Of a stretch of 26,366 bases of DNA, positions 16,016-23,092 are shown one piece after another. Each line of letters opens with the position of its first letter. Positions within the stretch are counted from its first letter, which is position 1. A program made the translations under genes and the position numbers. This DNA is from CAYLNH01 sp964384625 (lineage in GTDB: Bacteria > Verrucomicrobiota > Lentisphaeria > JABSQK01), in assembly GCA_964384625.1 (NCBI GenBank), contig CAYLNH010000074.1, positions 1-26,366 on the forward strand. The letters are read 5' to 3'. The notes beneath the pieces were generated by a model. The model saw nothing but the letters and a program-made list of their open reading frames with translations, had not been told where the DNA came from and ran no database searches.

Positions 16016-16068
16016 GTACCATGAGCATCCCTGCTCATGGCCTTCACGAGCAGAGATGCTTGTGATAC
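16016..16068. repeat. 53-bp palindromic element of the AGCATCC family
   Basis: GTACCATGAGCATCCCTGCTC at one end pairs with the complement of GAGCAGAGATGCTTGTGATAC at the other, so almost the whole element is one hairpin. Its ends match the TIRs of the 200-bp copies at 11255 and 20560. It sits between the aminotransferase and cupin genes and may act as a terminator or RNA stabiliser. Confidence 0.8.
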
Positions 16069-16099
16069 AAGAAGGACGCAAAGGTTGGGCAACGGCTGA

Positions 16100-16597
16100 A
16101 TGCACGAGTTGAGCAAAGGACTGCAGATCGCCATGACCGGCCCGGCCGCTGATGCTGCGTTGGCCCGGTGCAAGGAGGTCCTGGACCACTGGCAGGTCGC
16201 CATGCCCGCCGTGATGCCGTTGGTGCTGGACTTCGGTTTGGACCGCTTCCATGAAGTTGGTTTGATCGAATTCTGGATTGCCAACGAGATGGAGGCCGGC
16301 TACTGCGGCAAGTACCTGTTTGTCTTCGCTGGCCAGACCTGTCCGCGACATCAGCATCAGGCAAAGCATGAAACGTTCTTCATGGTCAAAGGCGAAATCG
16401 AGATGGACTTCGACGGGACTAAAAGGCATCTTTCCGCGGGCGACGTTCTGCCGGTACCCCCTGGGAGACTTCACCGCTTCACGGGCATCGGCCCGGCGTT
16501 GCTCCTGGAATTGAGCAGTCCTTGTGAGATCGACGACAACTATTTCGCAGATACAGAAATCCCCATTGGCGGCAACTACAAAGGGAAAGCCAGATGA
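16100..16597 (+). CDS. Cupin, D-lyxose ketol-isomerase-like
   Basis: The 165-residue product is a single cupin. FAGQTCPRHQHQAKHETFF gives a metal-site pattern (H-x-H, then a conserved Glu), and PPGRLHRFTG supplies the late histidine. GQTCP-H-H and the ending ELSSPCEIDDNYFAD resemble bacterial D-lyxose isomerases of the YdaE type, which are also about 165 residues. These interconvert D-lyxose and D-xylulose or D-mannose and D-fructose. The start is uncertain: ATG 16100 has little SD, while ATG 16133 has AAAGGA (16117-16122) upstream. The stop overlaps the next start by ATGA (16594-16597), so it is coupled to the FucI-like gene. Two different aldose-ketose isomerase folds side by side is notable. 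A non-enzymatic cupin remains possible. Confidence 0.72.
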   Translation: MHELSKGLQIAMTGPAADAALARCKEVLDHWQVAMPAVMPLVLDFGLDRFHEVGLIEFWIANEMEAGYCGKYLFVFAGQTCPRHQHQAKHETFFMVKGEIEMDFDGTKRHLSAGDVLPVPPGRLHRFTGIGPALLLELSSPCEIDDNYFADTEIPIGGNYKGKAR

Positions 16598-17991
16598 GTA
16601 CGAAAGCGAAGCCGCTTCTCGGCCTTTGCCCCATCGGCAAATTCGTCTTCAGCCATGAGAAGGCGATGGAATACAAGAAGCAACTGCAGCAGAAACTGAC
16701 GCAGTGGCAGATCGATTTCGCCGATCTCGACACCATCCTGCCGGACGGCATGGTGCGCGACCAGGCGCACGTAGACGACGCCGTCCGACATTTCCAGCAA
16801 CAGCAGATCAACTGTCTATTTGTGCCGCACTGCAACTTCGGTACGGAAGGCGCAGTCGGGATGATCGCCAAAGAGCTCGGCGTCCCGGTCCTGCTTTGGG
16901 GTCCGCGCGATGAGGCGCCGAAGGACGACGGCACCCGCTATCGCGATACACTCTGCGGCATGTTTGCCAGCAGCAAGGTGCTGCGTAAACTCGGCGTGAA
17001 GTTCACCTACATCGAGAACTGCAATATCGACGATCCGCAACTGCGCGAAGGCGTCGACACGTTTGTCCGCGCCGCGGCCGCGGTCGACGTTTTCCGGCAA
17101 GGTGTACGAATCGGGCATATCGGGCAACGCATCGATTTCTTCTGGACCACGATTATCAACGAAAGCGAGCTGCTGGAACGATTCAACGTCCAGGTGTTGC
17201 CGATCGACATGGTCACCTTTATTGACCGCGTCCGGAATCGGATCGCCGAAAACCAGAAAGCGTATGCGGACGAAGCGGCGGCGTTGCGCCACGAAGTGGA
17301 AGTGGTCGGCTTTGAGACGGACGAACCGCTGATCAACATCCTGGCGGTCCGCGATCAGATGCTCGCCCACGCGGCAGACGATGGACTCGATGCCATCGCC
17401 ATGCAGGACTTCACCTCGCTGGTGGACGCCATGGGCGCGTACTGCTTCTACGCCAACAGCATGGTATCCGACACCATCCCCGTATCCTGTGAGTCCGACA
17501 TCCACGGGGCGATCAGCCTGTTGCTGCTGCACCGCGCGAAACTGGCCGCTGATCCGGTATTCCTGGCCGACGTCACGGTGCGTCATCCGGAAGACGATAA
17601 CGGTGTGTTGATCTGGCATGCGGGCGCGCCGACGAAGATGTGCCATCCGGACGCAACGCAGAAGCTGGGGCATCACTGGATTCTGCCAAGTCCGCTGGCC
17701 GGCATGCCGCACTTCCGCCTGCGCGACGGCAACATTACAGTTGCCCGTTTCGATGGCGATTCCGGCGACTACAAACTTGCTGTTGGCGAAGGTTCGTCGA
17801 TGGCCGGTCCGGACACGCAGAACAACTACGTCTGGATGAAGGTCGATAACTGGCCGCGTTGGGAACGGCTGCTGATGGAAGGGCCGTTTATCCATCACAC
17901 CGCAATGGGCTACGGCCGCTGTGGGGCAGCCCTGGCGGAGGCCTGCAAGTACATCCCGGGCCTGGACCTGGTCCGGCTGAACGAGGAGTAG
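16594..17991 (+). CDS. L-fucose/L-arabinose isomerase-like protein
   Basis: The 465-residue product resembles the FucI/AraA superfamily of metal-dependent aldose-ketose isomerases. An N-terminal Rossmann-like half includes NCLFVPHCNFGTEGAVG and VLLWGPRDEAP. The catalytic half has VSCESDIHGAISLLLL (E300), FLADVT (D326), LIWHAGAPTKM (H342) and PFIHHTAMGYG (H434/H435). E300, D326 and H434 are the likely metal ligands by analogy with FucI Glu-Asp-His; this is an alignment by eye. True FucI is about 590 residues, so this is a shorter, distinct branch, often annotated only as fucose isomerase-like. It starts within the cupin stop codon (ATGA) and is followed after 3 bp by the ceramidase-like gene. 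The substrate is unknown. Confidence 0.85.
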   Translation: MSTKAKPLLGLCPIGKFVFSHEKAMEYKKQLQQKLTQWQIDFADLDTILPDGMVRDQAHVDDAVRHFQQQQINCLFVPHCNFGTEGAVGMIAKELGVPVLLWGPRDEAPKDDGTRYRDTLCGMFASSKVLRKLGVKFTYIENCNIDDPQLREGVDTFVRAAAAVDVFRQGVRIGHIGQRIDFFWTTIINESELLERFNVQVLPIDMVTFIDRVRNRIAENQKAYADEAAALRHEVEVVGFETDEPLINILAVRDQMLAHAADDGLDAIAMQDFTSLVDAMGAYCFYANSMVSDTIPVSCESDIHGAISLLLLHRAKLAADPVFLADVTVRHPEDDNGVLIWHAGAPTKMCHPDATQKLGHHWILPSPLAGMPHFRLRDGNITVARFDGDSGDYKLAVGEGSSMAGPDTQNNYVWMKVDNWPRWERLLMEGPFIHHTAMGYGRCGAALAEACKYIPGLDLVRLNEE

Positions 17992-17994
17992 CAC

Positions 17995-19326
17995 ATGCCG
18001 CTTCGCGCCGCCGCCGCAACGCGAGACATCTCACCGACGAAGCCAATGGCGCTCTACGGGTACCCCCATGTCGAGCGCATCCACACGGGCATTCACGATC
18101 CCCTGTTGGCTTCGGTCATCGTGTTGGAGCTGGAGAACGAGCGCTTTGCATTGATCAGCTTGGATGTTCTGATGCTGGAGCCGCAAACGGCCCGCAACAT
18201 CAGGGACAAGATTGCCGTGCACACGCATGCCGGGGCGGAGAACGTCTTCATTTCCTGCACGCATACGCATTCCGGCCCGGTGACGACGCGACTGATTCCG
18301 TGGCAGAATGATAGGACGATCCCGCCACCGGATCCGGAGTACCTGGGCGACTTGTGCGAACAGACGGTCGACGCAGCGGTCTCAACCCTGGCGCACCTCG
18401 AGCCGGCGGAGTTGCAGTGGACAACCGCTGACGCTTCGGGCGTCGGCAGCAATCGATTGTCCGTTGACGGGGTGACCGATCCGGAGTGTGGCGTACTCGC
18501 TGTGCGGGCTGCAGGAAGTGATCGGATGATCGGCGTCGCCACGATCTACGGTATGCACCCGACCGTGCTGCACGAAGACTCAACGTTGGTCTCTTCCGAT
18601 TTTCCGCACTACACCCGACTGGCGATCCGGGAGCAATTCGGCAAGGACCTCCCGGTGGTCTATCACAACGCCCCCTGCGGCAACCAGAGCCCGCGCTATT
18701 GCGTGCAGGGCCAGACGTTTGCCGAAGCCGAACGTCTCGGCCGCAAGTTGGGGGACGCCGTGTGCAATGCGCTGGCGGATCTGGCTGGCGACTCGTGGGA
18801 CGACAACCCGAAGCTTGCCGCCGTTATGACAGAGGTCGAACTGCCGCGCCGGAAGCTCCTGCCGGTAGCGGAAGCCGAAGAGCAACTGCGCGAATATCGG
18901 GAGACGTATGACCGGTTGAAGGAGAAAGGCGCGCCGCGACCCGAAGTGCGAACCGCTGAGTGCGCCATCTTCGGCGCCGAGGGTATGGTGGCGTTGGCCC
19001 GGGCCGAGGCTCGCGGCGAGATCGAGAACAGGTTGTCGCGAGACTACCTGCCGATTGACGTGCAGGCACTCCGAATCGGCAACACCTGCCTTGCCGGCCT
19101 GCCGGGCGAGTGCTTTACAGAATATGCGCTGGAGATCAAGCAACGGGCTGCCGCCAGGACGTTCGTTGTGAGTCTGGTAAACGGTGAACTGCAGGGCTAT
19201 GTGGTGACACCGAAAGCCGTCGGCGAAGGTGGCTACGAGGCAGCCAACGCCGTCTTTGCGCCGGAGTCCGGGGCGCTACTGGTACACACGGCGCTGCAAC
19301 TGATTGAGGAACTGAACCATGACTGA
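17995..19326 (+). CDS. Neutral/alkaline ceramidase N-terminal-domain-like hydrolase
   Basis: The 443-residue product resembles the catalytic domain of neutral ceramidase-type zinc amidases. FISCTHTHSGP (H90, H92) and GMHPTVL (H188) fit the zinc-binding histidines, and NAPCGNQSPRY holds the counterpart of the catalytic serine (S232). It is much shorter than secreted ceramidases of about 650-750 residues and lacks both their C-terminal immunoglobulin-like domain and a signal peptide, so a cytoplasmic amide or ester hydrolase acting on a small substrate is more likely than a ceramidase. The start ATG is 3 bp after the isomerase stop, and its own stop overlaps the oxidoreductase start by 8 bp, placing it firmly inside the operon. 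A role removing an N-acyl group from a sugar derivative would fit, but is inference. Confidence 0.85.
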   Translation: MPLRAAAATRDISPTKPMALYGYPHVERIHTGIHDPLLASVIVLELENERFALISLDVLMLEPQTARNIRDKIAVHTHAGAENVFISCTHTHSGPVTTRLIPWQNDRTIPPPDPEYLGDLCEQTVDAAVSTLAHLEPAELQWTTADASGVGSNRLSVDGVTDPECGVLAVRAAGSDRMIGVATIYGMHPTVLHEDSTLVSSDFPHYTRLAIREQFGKDLPVVYHNAPCGNQSPRYCVQGQTFAEAERLGRKLGDAVCNALADLAGDSWDDNPKLAAVMTEVELPRRKLLPVAEAEEQLREYRETYDRLKEKGAPRPEVRTAECAIFGAEGMVALARAEARGEIENRLSRDYLPIDVQALRIGNTCLAGLPGECFTEYALEIKQRAAARTFVVSLVNGELQGYVVTPKAVGEGGYEAANAVFAPESGALLVHTALQLIEELNHD

Positions 19327-20467
19327 GAAAACCATGAATGTTGGTTTCGTCGGATTCGGCTTCATCGGCAAAGTGCATGCCTGGGGCTACGTCAACCTGC
19401 CGATGTACTACCAGCCGTTGCCGTTCAAGCCGAAAATCACGCACGTTTGCACCAGCCGTGAAGCAACTGCTGCGGCCGGCGCGGACCTCGTTGACGCCGA
19501 GCAGGCGGTGACGGACTTCCGCGAGATCACCGAGAACCCTGCGATCGACATCGTTCACATCTGCTCTCCGAATCACCTGCACAAGGAGGAGGTCCTGTCG
19601 GCGCTGGCCAACGGCAAACATATCTACTGCGACAAACCGTTGACCGCGACGCTGGCAGAAGCCGAGGAGGTCGGTGCGGCGCTGAAGGGCTACCGGGGGA
19701 CGGCGCAGATGACGCTGCAGAATCGGTTCTTCCCGGTGGCAATGCGTGCCCGACAACTGATCGATGACGGTTTCCTGGGCGATGTTCTCGAGTTCCGCTG
19801 CAGCTATCTGCATTCCGGCAGTGCCAACCCGGATGCGCCGTTGAAATGGAAACTGTCGGCTGCTGCCGGCGGCGGCGTCATCGCCGACCTCGCGTCGCAC
19901 GTCCTCGATCTTGTCCACTTTCTGTTGGGCGACTATGACGCGATCCTGGCAGCGACGAGTATTGCGTTTCCGGAGCGCCCGTCAGTAGATGATCCGACGC
20001 AGATGGTTGCCGTTGATACGGAGGACTGTGTGATGCTGCTGGCGCGTTTGAAAAGCGGCGCCCTGGGCAACATCGAAGCAACGAAGATCGCTACCGGGAC
20101 GGAAGACGAGGTGCGTTTTGAAGTCCACGGCTCGAAAGGCGCAATCCGCTACAACGGCATGGACCCGCATCATCTTGAGATCTGGGATCAGGGCGCTCCG
20201 AACAAACCGATCGGCGGCGTCCAGGGCTGGACCAAGGTTCCCTGCGGGCAGCGTTATCCCGAGCCGGCCAACGGTTTCCCAACACCCAAGGCGTCGATCG
20301 GCTGGATGCGCGGGCACCTGGCATGCCTGGCCAATTTCCTGTTTGATATTGCCGCCGGCAACCCCGGCAAGCCCGGACTCGACCAAGGCATCTACATTCA
20401 GCAGTTGATGGAAGCCTGCCGCGAGTCTGCCGCCAGTGGCGCCTGGACGGTGATCGGTAATCGGTGA
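19319..20467 (+). CDS. Gfo/Idh/MocA family oxidoreductase
   Basis: The 382-residue product is an NAD(P)-dependent dehydrogenase of the glucose-fructose oxidoreductase/inositol dehydrogenase family. The N-terminal Rossmann fold shows VGFVGFGFIGKVHAWGY. CSPNHLHKEEVLSAL and HIYCDKPLTA follow, with K106 the usual catalytic lysine. GGGVIADLASHVLDLVHF contains the later conserved histidine region. The start overlaps the ceramidase-like gene by 8 bp. The last codons (reading VIGNR-stop) lie inside a heptanucleotide repeat, so the native C-terminus may have been altered by repeat growth. Substrates in the family are sugars, sugar acids, cyclitols and their amino forms. With the aminotransferase, an oxidise-then-transaminate or the reverse sequence is plausible. 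Confidence 0.92.
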   Translation: MTEKTMNVGFVGFGFIGKVHAWGYVNLPMYYQPLPFKPKITHVCTSREATAAAGADLVDAEQAVTDFREITENPAIDIVHICSPNHLHKEEVLSALANGKHIYCDKPLTATLAEAEEVGAALKGYRGTAQMTLQNRFFPVAMRARQLIDDGFLGDVLEFRCSYLHSGSANPDAPLKWKLSAAAGGGVIADLASHVLDLVHFLLGDYDAILAATSIAFPERPSVDDPTQMVAVDTEDCVMLLARLKSGALGNIEATKIATGTEDEVRFEVHGSKGAIRYNGMDPHHLEIWDQGAPNKPIGGVQGWTKVPCGQRYPEPANGFPTPKASIGWMRGHLACLANFLFDIAAGNPGKPGLDQGIYIQQLMEACRESAASGAWTVIGNR

Positions 20468-20516
20468 TCGGTGATCGGTGATCGGTGATCGGTGATCGGC
20501 AATCGGTGATCGGTGA
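20450..20516. repeat. Heptanucleotide (GTGATCG)n tandem repeat over a stop codon
   Basis: Nine 7-bp units run from 20450 to 20512, mostly GTGATCG with variants GTAATCG and GCAATCG, followed by a partial unit. The stop codon of the oxidoreductase gene (20465-20467) lies within the array. Three more units occur at 20695-20715, beyond the 200-bp element. Period 7 is out of frame with codons. Confidence 0.9.
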
Positions 20517-20714
20517 TGTTCTCATTCCGTCAGCGATCGACCAGGCGCGAATTCCGACTGTATCACAAGCATCCCTGCTTGTGCTCCGGAGGCATGAGTT
20601 GGCGTTCGCTTCGCTCTCTACTGCCCTTTGGGCAGTCATAGACTGCGTCGTCTGGGATGCTCATGATATATTTCGGACGACTGTTCCGAAAAGAGTGATC
20701 GGTGATCGGCAATC
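20515..20714. repeat. 200-bp dispersed repeat, copy B (TIR element 20560-20669)
   Basis: This matches 11210-11409 throughout. The terminal inverted repeats are GTATCACAAGCATCC (20560-20574) and GGATGCTCATGATAT (20655-20669). It splits the catabolic gene series between the oxidoreductase and the FGGY kinase, together with flanking heptamer repeats. The 20468-20821 stretch contains repeats and hairpins but no gene. Confidence 0.85.
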
Positions 20715-20723
20715 AGTAGAGGA

Positions 20724-20816
20724 CCGCCCCCGAGGGGGCGGAAACATGAGTAGCCCCGGGTGACTGAAAGAAACCCGGGGAATATGTTGGATCGCATCAC
20801 GTCCCTGAAAGGGGCG
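20724..20816 (+). promoter_or_regulatory. Three-hairpin block before the FGGY kinase gene
   Basis: Three stems follow one another: CCGCCCCC/GGGGGCGG (20724-20741), CCCCGGGT/ACCCGGGG (20754-20780) and CGTCCC/GGGGCG (20800-20816). The third includes AAAGGGGCG, which could serve as ribosome-binding site for a TTG start at 20822. This may be another mobile repeat, a terminator for upstream transcription, or a leader that controls the kinase. Confidence 0.6.
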
Positions 20817-20833
20817 AACCATTGGACGTGCTA

Positions 20834-22120
20834 ATGATACTCGCAATTGATCTTGGTTCGACATCGTTCAAAGCCGGTGTGATTGACGCCGACGCAAACA
20901 TCATTGGTGAAGGCAGCGCCCTGCTGGACTATCATTACGCCGAGGGCGGTATTGTCGAGTTGGCTCCCGACCACATTGCCGAACGCGCCCGTGTTGCAAT
21001 CGACAGTGCCCTGGAGGTATCCGGCGTTGATGTCGCGGACCTGCAGGCGATCGGCATTACCAGTCAGGCGCAAACCTTTGCGGTCTGCGATGCAGCCGGG
21101 AATCCAAGGACCTCCTTCATTTCGTGGCAGGACGCTCGTCCGCAGCGTGACAATCGCGCGGCACGTGAACTTTCCGACTTCGCCGAGCACACCAGTGTTG
21201 GCGAGTGTCTGCCGGTACTGCTGGTTGCCAAGCTCGCCTACATCCAGGACCGCAAGGAAAGCTTTATCACCCCCGATGATGTTGTCCTGCATCTGCCGAC
21301 GTGGCTGGTCCAGGCCCTGTCCGGCCGCGCCGTCATCGATCCCAATCTGGCGGCCATGAGCGGGCTGTATTCCCTGCAGCAGGCCGACTGGTGGGACGCC
21401 GCCCTGGCGTGCTGTGAAATCACGCGGAGCAATCTGCCCGAGCTCGTACCTACGGCTTCCATCGCCGCCCGGACAAACGGTGCGTTCGGCCTGCCGGCGG
21501 GGATCCCCATCGTACTCGCCGGCAACGACCAGACCGCGGGCGCCTATGGCGCCGGGGTGCATGCCTCCGACGCCCTGCTGATCACCTTGGGCACGGCGCA
21601 AGTCGCCTACCGCACGAGTCCCGAGTTACCGCCGACAACACCCGGCACCATGCGCGGCCCGTATCCCGACGGCCGCTCCTACCAGATGGTGGCAGATGAA
21701 CACGGCGGCTGCACGACCAACTGGGCGAAACAGGTCCTGCCCGGTTGTACGACGGACGAATCATTCACACAGGCAGCAGCATCCGCCGGTGATCTTGGCG
21801 GACTCCGCTTCATTGCCGACGGCGATGCCGGCAGCGGGCACTGGGAAGGAGAAACCGCGGCCCAGGGCTCTGCCGAGAAAGCGAAGGCCGTTCTGATCTG
21901 CCTGGCAAACCGCCTGCATGAGATGATCAGGCGAATGGGGCCCGACGTCTTGGAGCAAGGCGTGCTGCTGGCCGGCGGCGGCCGTAAGTGCGGGCCCTGG
22001 GTCGAATGCCTTAAAGACAAATTACCGGTGGAGCTGCAGCCGACTGATGCTTCGCCGCTACTTGGTTGCGCCGCGATGGCGATGACCGCATTAACGAAAG
22101 AGAAGGACAACAAGGGATGA
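20834..22120 (+). CDS. FGGY-family carbohydrate kinase
   Basis: The product is 428 residues from ATG 20834. It phosphorylates a sugar or polyol, often a ketose made by an isomerase, as in the xylulose, fuculose and rhamnulose pathways. ILAIDLGSTSFKAGVID is the N-terminal phosphate-1 motif. GITSQAQTFAVCD and FISWQDARPQRDN form the substrate side. VLAGNDQTAGAYGAG carries the probable catalytic base D232. LITLGTAQVAY and GVLLAGGG form the second nucleotide-binding half. It is shorter than typical members of about 480-500 residues but has both halves. The start is ambiguous: TTG 20822 has AAAGGGG 7 nt upstream, while ATG 20834 matches the conserved N-terminus best. The stop overlaps the next gene by ATGA. 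The product is probably the effector of the DeoR regulator (inference). Confidence 0.92.
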   Translation: MILAIDLGSTSFKAGVIDADANIIGEGSALLDYHYAEGGIVELAPDHIAERARVAIDSALEVSGVDVADLQAIGITSQAQTFAVCDAAGNPRTSFISWQDARPQRDNRAARELSDFAEHTSVGECLPVLLVAKLAYIQDRKESFITPDDVVLHLPTWLVQALSGRAVIDPNLAAMSGLYSLQQADWWDAALACCEITRSNLPELVPTASIAARTNGAFGLPAGIPIVLAGNDQTAGAYGAGVHASDALLITLGTAQVAYRTSPELPPTTPGTMRGPYPDGRSYQMVADEHGGCTTNWAKQVLPGCTTDESFTQAAASAGDLGGLRFIADGDAGSGHWEGETAAQGSAEKAKAVLICLANRLHEMIRRMGPDVLEQGVLLAGGGRKCGPWVECLKDKLPVELQPTDASPLLGCAAMAMTALTKEKDNKG

Positions 22121-23049
22121 GCCAGTTCAAATACGCGCCGGCAGATTGTGTGCCGTTTCGTGATCTTGAGGCGATCGAGCGCTGCCGAAAGATCAAACGG
22201 GAAGACATCGACAAACACCAGAATCCGGACTTCCAAATTCGCGTGATTGCCGACGATGCGTTGGCGCCGATCTGGTTTGACGACATCGTCGGCCGCATCA
22301 AAACGACGCAGAAAGAAGGCCGCAAGTGCGTGTTGGTATTGCCGAATCCCTGGCCGGGCTACGCGCACGTGGCCAAACTCCTGAACGACGCACAGGTCGA
22401 CTGCTCGCATGTCTGGGCCTTTGCCATGGACGAGTACGCCGACCAGGACGGCAACATCGCGCCGGCCGACTGGGAGTGGGGCTTCACACACGCGATGGTA
22501 AATTTCTTCTGGGCCAACCTCGACGAGGAACTACGCCCACCGCGCGAGCAGTTCGTCGGCTTCACGAAGGAGAATCTGGGGCATTACGGCAAACTGATCG
22601 AGGATTTGGGCGGCGCGGAGATCGGCTACTTTGGCCCGGGTTGGACGGGCCATATTGCCTTTGTCGAACCGGACGCACCCGAATTTGATCTGCCGTTGGA
22701 CGAGTGGAAGCAGGCCGGCGCGCGTCTGGTGACACTGAGTCCGTTCACCATCGCGCAGAACTCACTGCACGGCTGTTTCGGCTGCAGCGGCGACCTGGCC
22801 ATGGTCCCCCCGAAAGCCGCAACGATCGGGCCCGCCGAGGTCATCGCCTGCAAACACCGTTTTGATTTCCACAGCATCTCGATCCAAGGTACATTCTCGA
22901 GCTGGCAGCGACTGACGACGCGGTTGTGTCTGCATGGGCCCGTAACCCCGAAAATGCCGGGATCACTCATGCAGACGTTGCGTACGGACGTCTACGTCAG
23001 CGAGACCGCCGCCATGGACATTGAGCAAACCTGGGAAATCGGCTACTGA
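22117..23049 (+). CDS. Glucosamine-6-phosphate isomerase/deaminase-like protein with altered active site
   Basis: The 310-residue product belongs to the NagB/RpiA-type sugar-phosphate isomerase fold. CVLVLPNPWPG sits at the phosphate loop position. AFAMDEYADQ matches the NagB MDEY motif (D105). GPGWTGHIAFVEP aligns with the NagB GVDGHIAFNEP block: H179 and E184 are kept, but the NagB aspartate is replaced by T177. The protein is longer than NagB (about 266). The changed residue suggests different chemistry or substrate, perhaps isomerisation, hydrolysis of a lactone, or deamination of another amino-sugar phosphate. An in-frame ATG at 22066 is rejected because ATG 22117 forms the ATGA overlap with the kinase stop and opens the conserved protein. 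It is translationally coupled to the kinase, so it probably uses the kinase product. Confidence 0.85.
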   Translation: MSQFKYAPADCVPFRDLEAIERCRKIKREDIDKHQNPDFQIRVIADDALAPIWFDDIVGRIKTTQKEGRKCVLVLPNPWPGYAHVAKLLNDAQVDCSHVWAFAMDEYADQDGNIAPADWEWGFTHAMVNFFWANLDEELRPPREQFVGFTKENLGHYGKLIEDLGGAEIGYFGPGWTGHIAFVEPDAPEFDLPLDEWKQAGARLVTLSPFTIAQNSLHGCFGCSGDLAMVPPKAATIGPAEVIACKHRFDFHSISIQGTFSSWQRLTTRLCLHGPVTPKMPGSLMQTLRTDVYVSETAAMDIEQTWEIGY

Positions 23050-23092
23050 GCCCGGTTACCGTTCAGCGGAATTCATTGCCGATGCCACTGTT

